From Actinomycetales bacterium (lineage in GTDB: Bacteria; Actinomycetota; Actinomycetes; Actinomycetales; Microbacteriaceae): a stretch of DNA of 60,063 nucleotides. Under the pieces are notes generated by a model. The model was not told where the DNA came from. It worked only from the letters and a program-made list of their open reading frames with translations, and ran no database searches. Below, piece by piece: positions 18,201-25,803 of this stretch (position 1 is its first letter; the number at the start of each line of letters is the position of its first letter). The translations under genes and the position numbers were made by a program. Where the stretch lies: positions 1 through 60,063 of the forward strand of contig JAATGR010000251.1 in assembly GCA_015654575.1 (NCBI GenBank), in the 5' to 3' direction.

Positions 18201-19528
18201 CGGCCTCCACCGAGGGAACCGCGATCGATCCGGCCGACCCGCTCGGCGACGGGGAGAATCCGTTCACGCCGACCACGCCCGTGGTGACCTCGCAGCCGCA
18301 GTCCGTGACCGTCGCGGTCGACGCGACGGCCCGGCTGACCGCGACGGCGTCCGGTTCTCCGGTGCCGACCGTGCAGTGGCAGCAGCTGGTCGACGGGACG
18401 TGGACCGATATCGCCGGAGCGACGGCAACGACGTACGAGACCGCGGCGCTCGCCGAGGGCGAGTACTCGTTCCGTGCCGTGTTCAGCGGATCCGGCGAGG
18501 CCGTGACCACCGATGCCGCCGTCGTGACGGTGTCGGCGGATGCGGTCGAGCCCGAGCCGAGCGCATCGCCCACGCTGTCCGTCTCACCCGACGCGGATCT
18601 CGCGGACGCCACCACGGTCTCCGTCTCGGGGACGGGCTTCGAGAAGAACACGAACCTGAACGGCGCATACGTGCTGTTCGGATATGTGACGACCTTCCCG
18701 TCGGAGGGTGGGGCGCTCGGCACGGGTTACGACTACATTCCCGGAACCGAGAACCAGCGGTTCGTCGCCTGGTCGGATGCCCCCACCTCCTCGTCCGCGC
18801 AGGCGCTGTTCACTGATGGCGCCTTCACGGTCTCCGGACTGACCGTCCAGTCGACGTTCGTCGGTGCGTCCGGCGAGGCCGTGGACTGCACGGCGGACGG
18901 CGTCACGTGCGGCGTGTTCACGATCGGCGCTCATGGCCTGGCCGACTCCGCGGTGGAGACCTTCACCCCAGTCACGTTCGCGTCGGATGCCACGACGGAT
19001 CCTGGTGAGTCGACCGATCCTGGTGAGTCGACGGATCCTGGTGAGTCGACGGATCCTGGTGAGTCGACGGATCCTGGTGAGTCGACGGATCCTGGTGAGT
19101 CCACGGTGTCCCCGTCGGATTCCGATCTCGTCGCCGAGCTGGAAGGCGGGATCACCGTTCCGGTGACCGCGCTCGAAGGGTCGACCGTGACCGTCTCCGT
19201 CGACGTCGAACGCGCGGGCGAGTCGCTGTCGGCGTACCTGTTCTCCTCGCCGACCGACCTCGGGACGCACACCGTCTCGGCGACCGGGACCTTCGACGTG
19301 CAGTTGCCGGAGGGCGTCACCGGGTCGCACCGCCTCGCCGTCTACGACGCCGACGGTCAGCTCATCGGCTGGGCGGCCATCGCCATCTCGCCGATCGTGT
19401 CGAGCACCGATCCGTTGGCGGTCACCGGCGGCGGGTTCCCGACCGGGCCGCTCGCGGCAGCAGGGGCATTGCTCCTGCTGGGTGCGGCGTTGGTCGTCGC
19501 GCGTCGCCGTCGGGCGATAAAGGCATAA
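15278..19528 (+). CDS. Iron-regulated LAXTG surface protein with discoidin and HtaA-like regions
   Basis: 1416 residues from TTG 15278-15280, chosen because AAAGGA stands seven bases upstream and it gives a canonical signal peptide ending AAQAATA. Regions: F5/8-type C (discoidin) about 31-178 (NLALGAQATAS, DGSTSTRWAA); a long beta-rich region about 185-660; Ig-like about 674-765; an HtaA-like region about 768-978 with SFANPYLSIAADGRATL, ending KAPLTVTASF; Ig-like about 998-1088; a domain of the kind that accompanies HtaA (VSVSGTGFEKNTNLNGAYV, CGVFTIGAHGLADSAVETF); six DPGEST repeats; and a final beta domain. The C terminus has LAVTGG, a membrane helix and ARRRR, a class E sortase signal. HtaA domains bind haem in Corynebacterium. 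With the upstream iron box, haem or iron capture at the wall is the best guess. Confidence 0.8.
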   Translation: MPRPSIRSTLAVLVTTAVMMLAGVTAAQAATASSSNLALGAQATASSTHPSNNYALNASNLVDGSTSTRWAAADDATFPLTIDLDFGADVTFDSIYIDEFTDSGTNLRVATYDLQEWDEDSVAWVTFGTYTDGIGSGKDISDFGTVTTSKLRLSIDSMLEGEIYTPTLTEIQVYDGASASDEDAVTPDDDPYYAFESTPAGAVDVATEAEVVLLAEPATDADTLRTISSDGSVILQQVSEGSGAVAQSLDLSDYLDDVTGGTSTLDYDGDSPYAEVIYLIGDKDGQRIVLRVVTPGQNDLGAVGTTTTIEVLDAAAFRERTGFSIDGLELLSPFSTGLVAVYDDGTLYRAQRLTYTLAPQSDYTAGALPITYEARSFLLDSYGDLYASRDGGIDVVSLYDLSTVTSVSAPELCVATSWAYSAYDTLAIADADSHLGIFDVSNGVTLRTTIALDAPAASLAYVAVIGEIQVASAGSETISRYASSDGSDRDALDAPGGVLAGSLRAYDSWTPATTYLAAVGDAVYGYRTLYVSSPVAWITPSLSVSTRGAGVDFAAAAAGSETSSDGMYWEYSLDGGVTWAERGASWGSASADQGNVTTIPTALSEPMDGVAPYLRQLTDESLWKTTTFSRWEGSITLPTEQYDALWRYRVETSYGTVASASTTIVIADEQEIDTTLQVTTSPSAKRVTAGQSVTFTATATAESTPSVRWQSSTDGENWSDIDGATSTSLTFTAAAEDSGTSYRAVFTSGDSQVVTDAAELGVMVPEGISVGAAPEGAVVATGASFDLDLSTYSQEWARDTAGENVSQGDTGFVFSGGTGWTDPETGETQLAWDGTAIYLPYGGQWDLYLSFANPYLSIAADGRATLTAEVAWNDGSGEWSGEVDDSYTRVIIATFATSELTANTDGTVTFSGTPEWTGRAYTEGVGAVYADSFPASFVDYLDATNRGWFYASGSSRDPEKAPLTVTASFTPTAEAASTEGTAIDPADPLGDGENPFTPTTPVVTSQPQSVTVAVDATARLTATASGSPVPTVQWQQLVDGTWTDIAGATATTYETAALAEGEYSFRAVFSGSGEAVTTDAAVVTVSADAVEPEPSASPTLSVSPDADLADATTVSVSGTGFEKNTNLNGAYVLFGYVTTFPSEGGALGTGYDYIPGTENQRFVAWSDAPTSSSAQALFTDGAFTVSGLTVQSTFVGASGEAVDCTADGVTCGVFTIGAHGLADSAVETFTPVTFASDATTDPGESTDPGESTDPGESTDPGESTDPGESTDPGESTVSPSDSDLVAELEGGITVPVTALEGSTVTVSVDVERAGESLSAYLFSSPTDLGTHTVSATGTFDVQLPEGVTGSHRLAVYDADGQLIGWAAIAISPIVSSTDPLAVTGGGFPTGPLAAAGALLLLGAALVVARRRRAIKA
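18995..19102 (+). repeat. Six tandem 18-bp coding repeats (DPGEST)
   Basis: Unit ACGGATCCTGGTGAGTCG repeated six times with almost no sequence change (one C for G in the second unit start, one change at the last end). It encodes a Pro/Gly/acidic stalk between the last HtaA-companion domain and the C-terminal domain. Near identity at synonymous positions indicates recent expansion, so copy number probably varies. Confidence 0.9.
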
Positions 19529-19538
19529 CGGCAACGCC

Positions 19539-19577
19539 ATCGGGCGGGATGAGGGCCCTCACCTCATCCCGCCCGAT
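19539..19577. terminator. Bidirectional terminator hairpin
   Basis: ATCGGGCGGGATGAGG (19539-19554) pairs perfectly with CCTCATCCCGCCCGAT (19562-19577), a 16-bp stem with a 7-nt loop, between convergent genes. The last codons and stop of the MmyB-type regulator lie within the right arm. There is no long T tract. Confidence 0.75.
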
Positions 19578-20400
19578 GACTCCCGGCCTCCGCGGAGGCG
19601 TGGAACAGCGCGGCATCGGCCGAGCTGGCCGGCGTGTACAGCACGATCTGCAGATCGAGCCGGTCGGACGGGCGCACCTGGTGATGCTCGAAGGTCACGG
19701 CGCCCGCAGCCATGCGGAACACTCGCGCACGGGACTCGAATCCGCCGACGTCGTAGTTCTGCCACCATTCCCGGAACTCCCGGCTGCGCTCGGACAGCGC
19801 CGCGACGAGCTGGGTGAGGGTGGGATCAGTCAGCCGATGACCGCTCTCGGCTCGGAACTCCGCGAGGAAGCGTCTGCTCGTCACCGGCCAATCGTCCAGC
19901 AGTTCTCGCAGCCGCGCGTCGGTGAACAGCAGCCACAGCAGGTTGCGTTCGTCGGCTGACACCTCCGCGATGGGGGGATAGAGCAGTTCATAGGCCGCGT
20001 TCCACCCGGCCATGCCCCAGTCGGGGGTCAGCGCGTACGCCGGATGGTCGAGAGCGTCGAGGAGTCGTTGCACATGCGCCGGCGCCGGTTCCACATGGGC
20101 CGGGAGGGTCGGCGCGTACCCCGCCAGCGACAGCACGTAGGCACGCTCCGCATCGGTGAGCGCGAGCGCGTCCGCCACGGCGCCGAGCACCTGCCGTGAG
20201 GGTGTGATGTCGCGGCCCTGCTCCAGCCATGTGTACCAGGTCATGCTCACCCCGGAGGCGACCGACACCTCCTCCCGTCGCAGGCCCTGCAGGCGGCCCC
20301 TGGTTCCCGGGGGAAGCGCGTGTGCAGCGCGGAGAAGCTGCTCGCGCCGGGCGCGCAGGAACGCGCCGAGTTCTCGGCGTCGCTCCTTGTCCGCGGGCAT
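19564..20400 (-). CDS. MmyB-family helix-turn-helix regulator
   Basis: 278 residues. N-terminal XRE-type HTH (LGAFLRARREQLL, GLRREEVSVASGVSMTWYTW, EQGRDITPS) followed by the MmyB-like ligand-binding domain with TPDWGMAGWNAAYELLYP and FRMAAGAVTFEHH near the C terminus. Such regulators often control an adjacent divergent gene and bind fatty-acid-like or other small ligands. It is divergent from ilvD with a 76-bp intergenic region holding a perfect palindrome, pointing to autoregulation and possible control of ilvD. Confidence 0.9.
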   Translation of the reverse strand: MPADKERRRELGAFLRARREQLLRAAHALPPGTRGRLQGLRREEVSVASGVSMTWYTWLEQGRDITPSRQVLGAVADALALTDAERAYVLSLAGYAPTLPAHVEPAPAHVQRLLDALDHPAYALTPDWGMAGWNAAYELLYPPIAEVSADERNLLWLLFTDARLRELLDDWPVTSRRFLAEFRAESGHRLTDPTLTQLVAALSERSREFREWWQNYDVGGFESRARVFRMAAGAVTFEHHQVRPSDRLDLQIVLYTPASSADAALFHASAEAGSHRAG

Positions 20401-20409
20401 GTGTCCACG

Positions 20410-20428
20410 CTAGTGCTCCGAGCACTAG
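20410..20428. promoter_or_regulatory. Palindromic operator between regulator and ilvD
   Basis: CTAGTGCTCCGAGCACTAG is a perfect inverted repeat (9-bp arms, 1-bp centre) located 10 bp upstream of the regulator start and about 50 bp upstream of ilvD. Best explained as the binding site of the adjacent MmyB-family protein. Confidence 0.7.
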
Positions 20429-20476
20429 TACCAGCGGCGTCTGCGCACCGCCGCCGGTCACGGCCAGAGTGGACGC

Positions 20477-22384
20477 ATGCCCTCCCTGCGCTCCCGTACC
20501 GTCACCCATGGCCGCAACATGGCCGGCGCTCGCGCGCTGCTGCGCGCCGCCGGTGTGAACGCCGCCGATTTCGGCAAGCCGATCATCGCTGTTGCCAACA
20601 GCTTCACCGAGTTCGTGCCCGGCCACACTCACCTCCAGCCGGTGGGACGGATCGTGTCGGACGCGATCAGCGCGGCCGGCGGCATCCCCCGTGAGTTCAA
20701 CACGATCGCCGTCGATGACGGCATCGCGATGGGCCACAGCGGGATGCTGTACTCCCTGCCCTCGCGCGACCTCATCGCAGACTCCGTCGAGTACATGGTT
20801 AACGCGCACCAGGCCGACGCGCTGGTGTGCATCTCGAACTGCGACAAGATCACGCCCGGCATGCTGATGGCCGCGCTGCGGCTCAACATCCCCACCGTGT
20901 TCGTCTCGGGCGGTCCGATGGAGTCCGGGCGGGCCACGCTGGTCGATGGCAGCATCCGGACCCTCGACCTCGTCGATGCGATCTCGGAGGCCGTCAACGA
21001 GAACATCTCCGACGCCGACATCCAGCGCATCGAGGAGTCGGCGTGCCCGACCTGCGGCTCGTGCTCGGGCATGTTCACGGCGAACTCGATGAACTGCCTC
21101 ACCGAGGCGATCGGGTTGTCGTTGCCGGGGAACGGCACAACGCTCGCCACCCACACCGCCCGCCGGGCGCTCTACGAGGAGGCGGGCGCGCTCGCCGTCG
21201 GTCTCGCCCACCGGTACTACGACCAGGACGACGAGTCGGTGCTGCCGCGCAACATCGTCACCAGGGCGGCGTTCGGCAATGCGATGGCGCTCGATATCGC
21301 GATGGGCGGGTCGACGAACACGATCCTGCATCTGCTCGCGGCCGCGCACGAAGCCGGGGTCGACTTCGGCCTCGACGACATCGACGAGGTCTCCCGCCGG
21401 GTGCCCTGCCTGGCGAAGGTGGCGCCCAACGTCGCGGGCGGTCGCATCTATTACATGGAGGACGTGCACCGCGCCGGCGGCATCCCCGCGATCCTCGGGG
21501 AGCTGCACCGGGCGGGACTGCTGGACGAGAACGTCCATGCCGTCCACGCGGCATCGCTGGCGGGATGGCTCGCCGATTGGGATGTGCGCGGGGGCTCGGC
21601 GACCGAGACGGCGCGCGAGCTCTGGCTGGCCGCACCCGGCGGGCGCCGCTCATCGACGGCGTTCTCGCAGTCGGAGCGGTGGTCGCAGCTCGACCTGGAT
21701 GCGGCCGCCGGCTGCATCCGCGACGCCGAGCACGCATACTCCGTCGACGGCGGGCTGGCCGTGCTCCGTGGCAATATCGCGGTCGATGGTGCTGTGGTTA
21801 AGACGGCCGGCGTCGACCCGTCGATCTGGACGTTCGCGGGCCCCGCCGTCGTCTGCGAATCGCAAGATGAGGCGGTCGAGAAGATCCTGGCGAAGCAGGT
21901 CGGCGCCGGGGACGTGGTCGTGATCCGCTACGAAGGCCCGAAGGGTGGACCGGGGATGCAGGAGATGCTCTATCCCACGTCATTTCTCAAGGGACGCGGT
22001 CTGGGGAAGCTCTGCGCACTCATCACGGACGGCCGGTTCTCCGGCGGCACGTCGGGGCTGTCGATCGGTCACGTCTCACCGGAAGCCGCCTCCGGCGGTG
22101 TCATCGCCCTCGTCGAGGACGGCGACATCGTCCGCATCGACATCCCCGGTCGCACGATCGCGCTGGACGTGCCCGACGAGGTGCTCGAGGAGCGCCGGCT
22201 GCGCCTGCTGGCCGACGGTGGGTACCGGCCGAAGTCGCGGCAGAGGGTCGTCTCGCCCGCGCTTCGGGCATATGCGGTCATGGCGCAGTCGGCCGACAAG
22301 GGCGCCGTGCGGGACGTGGATGCGGTCGAAGCCGCCGTGCGGGCGCAGGCGGCGCAGGCGGCCCGGGAGCCCGTATTGCGGTGA
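20477..22384 (+). CDS. ilvD: Dihydroxy-acid dehydratase
   Basis: 635 residues. Converts 2,3-dihydroxy-isovalerate and 2,3-dihydroxy-3-methylvalerate to the 2-oxo acids in valine/isoleucine synthesis. Fe-S cluster motifs are visible: C122 in [14 protein letters not shown] and the CPTCGSC group (C190, C193, C196), then [15 protein letters not shown]-terminal [24 protein letters not shown] is intact in two contiguous pieces around residue 520. Length fits the longer E. coli-like type (about 615) with a slightly extended C terminus. It is away from ilvBNC here and stands beside an MmyB-type regulator, which is unusual. Confidence 0.95.
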   Translation: MPSLRSRTVTHGRNMAGARALLRAAGVNAADFGKPIIAVANSFTEFVPGHTHLQPVGRIVSDAISAAGGIPREFNTIAVDDGIAMGHSGMLYSLPSRDLIADSVEYMVNAHQADALVCISNCDKITPGMLMAALRLNIPTVFVSGGPMESGRATLVDGSIRTLDLVDAISEAVNENISDADIQRIEESACPTCGSCSGMFTANSMNCLTEAIGLSLPGNGTTLATHTARRALYEEAGALAVGLAHRYYDQDDESVLPRNIVTRAAFGNAMALDIAMGGSTNTILHLLAAAHEAGVDFGLDDIDEVSRRVPCLAKVAPNVAGGRIYYMEDVHRAGGIPAILGELHRAGLLDENVHAVHAASLAGWLADWDVRGGSATETARELWLAAPGGRRSSTAFSQSERWSQLDLDAAAGCIRDAEHAYSVDGGLAVLRGNIAVDGAVVKTAGVDPSIWTFAGPAVVCESQDEAVEKILAKQVGAGDVVVIRYEGPKGGPGMQEMLYPTSFLKGRGLGKLCALITDGRFSGGTSGLSIGHVSPEAASGGVIALVEDGDIVRIDIPGRTIALDVPDEVLEERRLRLLADGGYRPKSRQRVVSPALRAYAVMAQSADKGAVRDVDAVEAAVRAQAAQAAREPVLR

Positions 22385-22427
22385 CATTCGGCCTACCGTC
22401 CGTCCGGTCGTTCGTTATGGTGACCTC

Positions 22428-22868
22428 ATGGACATGCGCGTTGCGGCGTACGCGATCATCACAGATAGCGCTGATCGCGTTCTGCTCGCGCACTGGAATG
22501 AAGGCCGGCACAGCGCGTGGACGCTCCCGGGTGGAGGCCTCGAAGCCGGTGAGGATCCTGAGCACGCGGTGCGCCGCGAGGTGCACGAGGAGACCGGATA
22601 CCGGGCTGTGGTCGGGGAGCTTCTGGGCATCCATTCCCGGGTGATCCCGGCCAGCCGTCGCATCGCCGCGAGCGCCGACCCGCTTCACACGCTGCGCATC
22701 GTCTATCGCGCGGAGATCGTCGGCGGCACCCTCCGGAACGAGACCGACGGCAGCACCGACGAGGCACAGTGGTTCGCCCTGGCCGCTGTCCGTGCGCTGC
22801 GCCGGGTGAAGCTCGTCGACATCGGACTCGAATGGGCCGGCCTGCTCAAGCGCAAGAACGCTCGCTAG
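22428..22868 (+). CDS. Nudix hydrolase
   Basis: 146 residues from ATG 22428. The Nudix box is complete: GGGLEAGEDPEHAVRREV followed by HEETGY (pattern GX5EX7REVHEETGY). Substrate, probably a nucleoside diphosphate derivative, cannot be assigned. It follows ilvD by 43 bp and converges on the YbaK-type gene, their stop codons overlapping in CTAG (22865-22868). Confidence 0.9.
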   Translation: MDMRVAAYAIITDSADRVLLAHWNEGRHSAWTLPGGGLEAGEDPEHAVRREVHEETGYRAVVGELLGIHSRVIPASRRIAASADPLHTLRIVYRAEIVGGTLRNETDGSTDEAQWFALAAVRALRRVKLVDIGLEWAGLLKRKNAR

Positions 22869-23344
22869 GCGACGATGTCAGTGACGGTGGCGCCTAGCGC
22901 TGCCGTGAGCGTGTCCGCGTCGACGAACAGGCTGTAGCCATGGGCGCCGGCCCCCATCGCGATGCGTCGGCCACGGATCGAGGCATCGGCGAACACCGGC
23001 CACGCGGTCGTGCTCCCCAGGGGGACGATCGTGCCGCGCACATACCCGGTCGCCGCGAACGCGATCTCCGCATCCGGAAGCCGCAACTTGTTCACCCCGA
23101 CCGCCGCGCGCAGCTTCGGCCAGGACAAGGTGCGATCGCCGGGTACGAGCGCGAAGAGGAATGTGTCGTCGCTGCGCTTGATCACGAGGGTTTTCACGAT
23201 CTCCGCGGCATCGATCCCCAGCGCGGCGGCGGCCTCTTCTAGGCTTCCCGTCTCGGCGCGCTGTCGGAGTTCGATCGGAAGCCCCAGCGCATCGGCCGCC
23301 GCCTGCACGCGCGCTGTGGGAGATGGGTCGGGCGTCGCAATCAC
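22865..23344 (-). CDS. YbaK/EbsC-type aminoacyl-tRNA deacylase
   Basis: 159 residues from GTG 23342-23344, which overlaps the stop of the upstream gene (GTGA). Contains the family features EIVKTLVIK (with the catalytic lysine), VPGDRTLSWPKLRAAVG and RGTIVPLGSTTAWPVFAD. These proteins clear mischarged Cys-tRNA(Pro) or similar tRNAs, or act on other aminoacyl-tRNAs. Cytoplasmic, stand-alone editing protein. Confidence 0.9.
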   Translation of the reverse strand: MIATPDPSPTARVQAAADALGLPIELRQRAETGSLEEAAAALGIDAAEIVKTLVIKRSDDTFLFALVPGDRTLSWPKLRAAVGVNKLRLPDAEIAFAATGYVRGTIVPLGSTTAWPVFADASIRGRRIAMGAGAHGYSLFVDADTLTAALGATVTDIVA

Positions 23345-23922
23345 GCGTCCGGTGCGCGCAGCGGGTCGTCGGCGACCCACAGTTCGTCGTCGGCGCGGAG
23401 CGTCTGCCACGCCGCGTAGAGGACCCCGGCCGCCGCGATCCCGCCGAGGATCAGGGCGATGACGCCGCCGGCGCCGATCCCCTTCTTCTGAGGCTCCAGT
23501 GCGGCCAGCTTGGCGGAGAGCTTCTTGGAGTACTTTGCCGCGTTCTTCTGCAGCGCCGCGTTGCTTGGCAACACGATTCCGCGGCCGGCCGCGATACGGG
23601 AGCGGGTGTCGGCTGCCGCATCCCAGACGGACAGGGCACTGCCGACGACCGCTCCGGCCGCGGGGATCACGCCGTCGTTCAGGACGCGCTTCGACACATT
23701 CAGGCTGCGCGTCACATAGGGCTCGGCGTAGCGCTGGTAACCAGCGTTGACCGCAGGAACGACGTGCTCGCGGTTGTAATTGCCCAACTGCCGGCTCGCC
23801 TCTCGTGCGACGCCTGCCGCCTCGCCGACCAGGACCTGCTGCGAGTCCCACAGCTTGCTTGCCTGGTTCTGGAGCCGGCGCAGTTCTTTCTTGCGCTTAC
23901 GGTTGAGAATGCTCACGAGCAT
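23341..23922 (-). CDS. Conserved small membrane-associated protein, function unknown
   Basis: 193 residues from ATG 23920-23922 (GTG two codons later is possible). It begins with a very basic segment (NRKRKKELRRLQNQ), has an Ala-rich helical middle, a lysine-rich stretch (KYSKKLSAKL) and one membrane helix near 148-172 (GVIALILGGIAAAGVLYAAW), then an acidic tail. The gene is divergent from the cyclophilin gene. Not a family I can name. Confidence 0.8.
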   Translation of the reverse strand: MLVSILNRKRKKELRRLQNQASKLWDSQQVLVGEAAGVAREASRQLGNYNREHVVPAVNAGYQRYAEPYVTRSLNVSKRVLNDGVIPAAGAVVGSALSVWDAAADTRSRIAAGRGIVLPSNAALQKNAAKYSKKLSAKLAALEPQKKGIGAGGVIALILGGIAAAGVLYAAWQTLRADDELWVADDPLRAPDA

Positions 23923-24015
23923 GCCCCCTTCAATGGGTGTACCGGTGACCCCATCTTGCCAGAGCGTCGCTGGACGTACAGCCGGGCTTGTTATGAACTC
24001 TGCGACAATGTACGC

Positions 24016-24573
24016 ATGGCCACACCTACCGCTGTCGCAACCCTCCACACGAATCACGGCGACATCGTCGTCAACCTGTTCGGCGATCACGCGCCGCGCA
24101 CCGTGAAGAACTTCATCGGCCTCGCCGACGGCAGCGGTGAATGGACCGACCCCGCCACCGGCAAGCCGGGCGAGGGCGCGCTGTACACGGATGTGGTGTT
24201 CCATCGCATCATCCCCGGCTTCATGATCCAGGGCGGCGACCCCCTCGGCCAGGGGACCGGTGGCCCCGGCTACACCTTCAACGATGAGATCCACCCGGAA
24301 CTCACCTTCGGGCAGCCGTACCTGTTGGCGATGGCCAACGCGGGCCTCCGCCGCAACGCGATCACCGGAGCCGCCGAGGGAACCAACGGGTCGCAGTTCT
24401 TCATCACCACCGATCCCACGCCGTGGCTGCAGGGCAAGCACACCATCTTCGGAGAAGTCGCGGACGACGCGTCGCGCGCCGTGGTCGCGGCGGTCGCCGC
24501 GGTCCCCACCGCTGCCGGCGATCGCCCGATCGATCCGGTCGTGATCAGCACGATCGACATCGCGGCCGTCTGA
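24016..24573 (+). CDS. ppiA: Peptidyl-prolyl cis-trans isomerase, cyclophilin type
   Basis: 185 residues, no signal peptide, so cytoplasmic. The cyclophilin active site is present: FHRIIPGFMIQGGDP, GTNGSQFFIT and LQGKHTIFGEV. Catalyses proline isomerisation in protein folding. It occupies the conserved actinobacterial place before the rhomboid, crgA and sortase genes. Confidence 0.95.
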   Translation: MATPTAVATLHTNHGDIVVNLFGDHAPRTVKNFIGLADGSGEWTDPATGKPGEGALYTDVVFHRIIPGFMIQGGDPLGQGTGGPGYTFNDEIHPELTFGQPYLLAMANAGLRRNAITGAAEGTNGSQFFITTDPTPWLQGKHTIFGEVADDASRAVVAAVAAVPTAAGDRPIDPVVISTIDIAAV

Positions 24574-24586
24574 GGCCGTCTGCGCC

Positions 24587-25465
24587 GTGACGACCCCTGA
24601 GTTCACGCGTAACCGCGAGAACTACTGCTACCGGCATCCCGACCGGCAGAGCTTCGTCCTGTGTCAGCGATGCCTGCGCACCATCTGCCCGCAGTGCCAG
24701 ACGCAGGCGGCCGTCGGCGTCATCTGCCCGGAGTGCCTGGCGGCGCAGCGACGGGAGCAGTCGCCCGCACAGCGCCGCGCGCAGCGACGCTGGGGCCGTG
24801 GCAGCGGGCGGGCCGTCGCGGCGGTGTCGTCCGGGCAGCCGGTGGCCACATATGCGATCATTGCGGTGACCGCGGCCGCCTACGTGTTGTCGCTGCTGAT
24901 CCCGCAGCTCTCCAGCTGGCTCGGGTTTGCGCCGGGGTACCTCTACCCGCAGCTCACCGGCGTCTTCCAGCCGTGGCGCCTGCTGAGCACACTGCTCGTG
25001 CACTCCACGTTCTGGCACGTCGGCCTGAACATGCTCTCTCTCTGGATGATCGGGCGCATCCTCGAACCGATGCTCGGTCGGGGCCGGTTCCTGTCGCTCT
25101 ATCTCATCAGCGGCCTGGGTGGCTCGGTCTGCGTCGCACTCCTCGCGCCGTCCAGCTATGTCGTCGGCGCGTCCGGCGCGATCTTCGGCCTGTTCGGTGC
25201 GCTGGTAGTGATCGCTCGGCACCTGGGTGCCAACCTCACCGGCATCCTGATCGTCCTCGGCATCAACCTCGCGATCGGCTTCGTCCCGGGGCTGGGCATC
25301 TCCTGGCAGGCCCATGTCGGCGGCGTCGTGGCCGGCGCCCTGGCGGGACTCATCTTCGCCCGCACGAGGAGAGCCGACCGGCGGGGACTCCAGATCGCCC
25401 TGCTGCTGGTGCTCGTCGTCGTGCTGCTGCTGCTGTTGCTGATCCCGCCGGTGATCTACGCCTGA
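24587..25465 (+). CDS. Rhomboid intramembrane serine protease with N-terminal Cys-rich finger
   Basis: 292 residues from GTG 24587. Residues 14-50 hold a B-box-like zinc finger (CYRH, CQRC, CPQC, CPEC). The rhomboid core follows with about six helices, WHVGLNMLSLW, nucleophile S196 in GASGAIFGLFG and H243 in QAHVGG, so the Ser-His dyad is complete. Cleaves membrane proteins within the bilayer; substrates unknown. It begins 13 bp after the cyclophilin stop. A poly-Leu helix closes the protein. Confidence 0.92.
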   Translation: MTTPEFTRNRENYCYRHPDRQSFVLCQRCLRTICPQCQTQAAVGVICPECLAAQRREQSPAQRRAQRRWGRGSGRAVAAVSSGQPVATYAIIAVTAAAYVLSLLIPQLSSWLGFAPGYLYPQLTGVFQPWRLLSTLLVHSTFWHVGLNMLSLWMIGRILEPMLGRGRFLSLYLISGLGGSVCVALLAPSSYVVGASGAIFGLFGALVVIARHLGANLTGILIVLGINLAIGFVPGLGISWQAHVGGVVAGALAGLIFARTRRADRRGLQIALLLVLVVVLLLLLLIPPVIYA

Positions 25466-25471
25466 GCGGAG

Positions 25472-25502
25472 TTATCCACAGGCTCATCCACACTGGGGAT
25501 GA
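25472..25502. promoter_or_regulatory. Cluster of DnaA boxes
   Basis: TTATCCACA at 25472-25480 is a perfect DnaA box. TCATCCACA at 25484-25492 differs by one base, and TGGGGATGA at 25494-25502 resembles the reverse box at seven of nine positions. They fill the short gap between the convergent rhomboid and crgA genes. Confidence 0.6.
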
Positions 25503-25519
25503 ATGACAACGGTGTAGTT

Positions 25520-25750
25520 CTAGCGCCAACGGGTCGTCATGAGAAACCCGATGAACGCGATTCCGAAGCCGATGACGAGGTTCCAGGCGTCGATCCCCGG
25601 GATGGGATAGGTCATGCTGCTGAGGTAGAACACGAGGACCCACGCCAGTCCGATCAGCATGAGGCCGATCATGATGGGCTTGAACCACACCGGGTTCGGG
25701 GCGGGTTCGCCGGTCCCGGTCGTTTCTTCGTCCTTGTCCACACGTGCCAT
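25520..25750 (-). CDS. crgA: Cell division protein CrgA
   Basis: 76 residues from ATG 25748-25750, chosen because AGGTAGG is at a proper distance; an ATG three codons earlier touches that site. Acidic N terminus, then PNPVWFKPIMIGLMLIG and two membrane helices ending MTTRWR, the standard CrgA layout. CrgA sits at the septum and links FtsZ, FtsI and related proteins, delaying or coordinating division in actinobacteria. Position between rhomboid and sortase is conserved. Confidence 0.93.
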   Translation of the reverse strand: MARVDKDEETTGTGEPAPNPVWFKPIMIGLMLIGLAWVLVFYLSSMTYPIPGIDAWNLVIGFGIAFIGFLMTTRWR

Positions 25751-25803
25751 GCCCGACATCCTACCTGGGAGGGGTTCACGGTCGTGATGACTAGAATCCG
25801 GAT

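Noticed and set aside
18995..19102. Tandem repeat considered as a CRISPR array
   Set aside because: Units are contiguous without spacers and in frame within a surface-protein gene.
19988..21547. Minus-strand frame of about 519 codons across ilvD
   Set aside because: Antisense shadow of ilvD and the regulator; no motif and no ribosome site.
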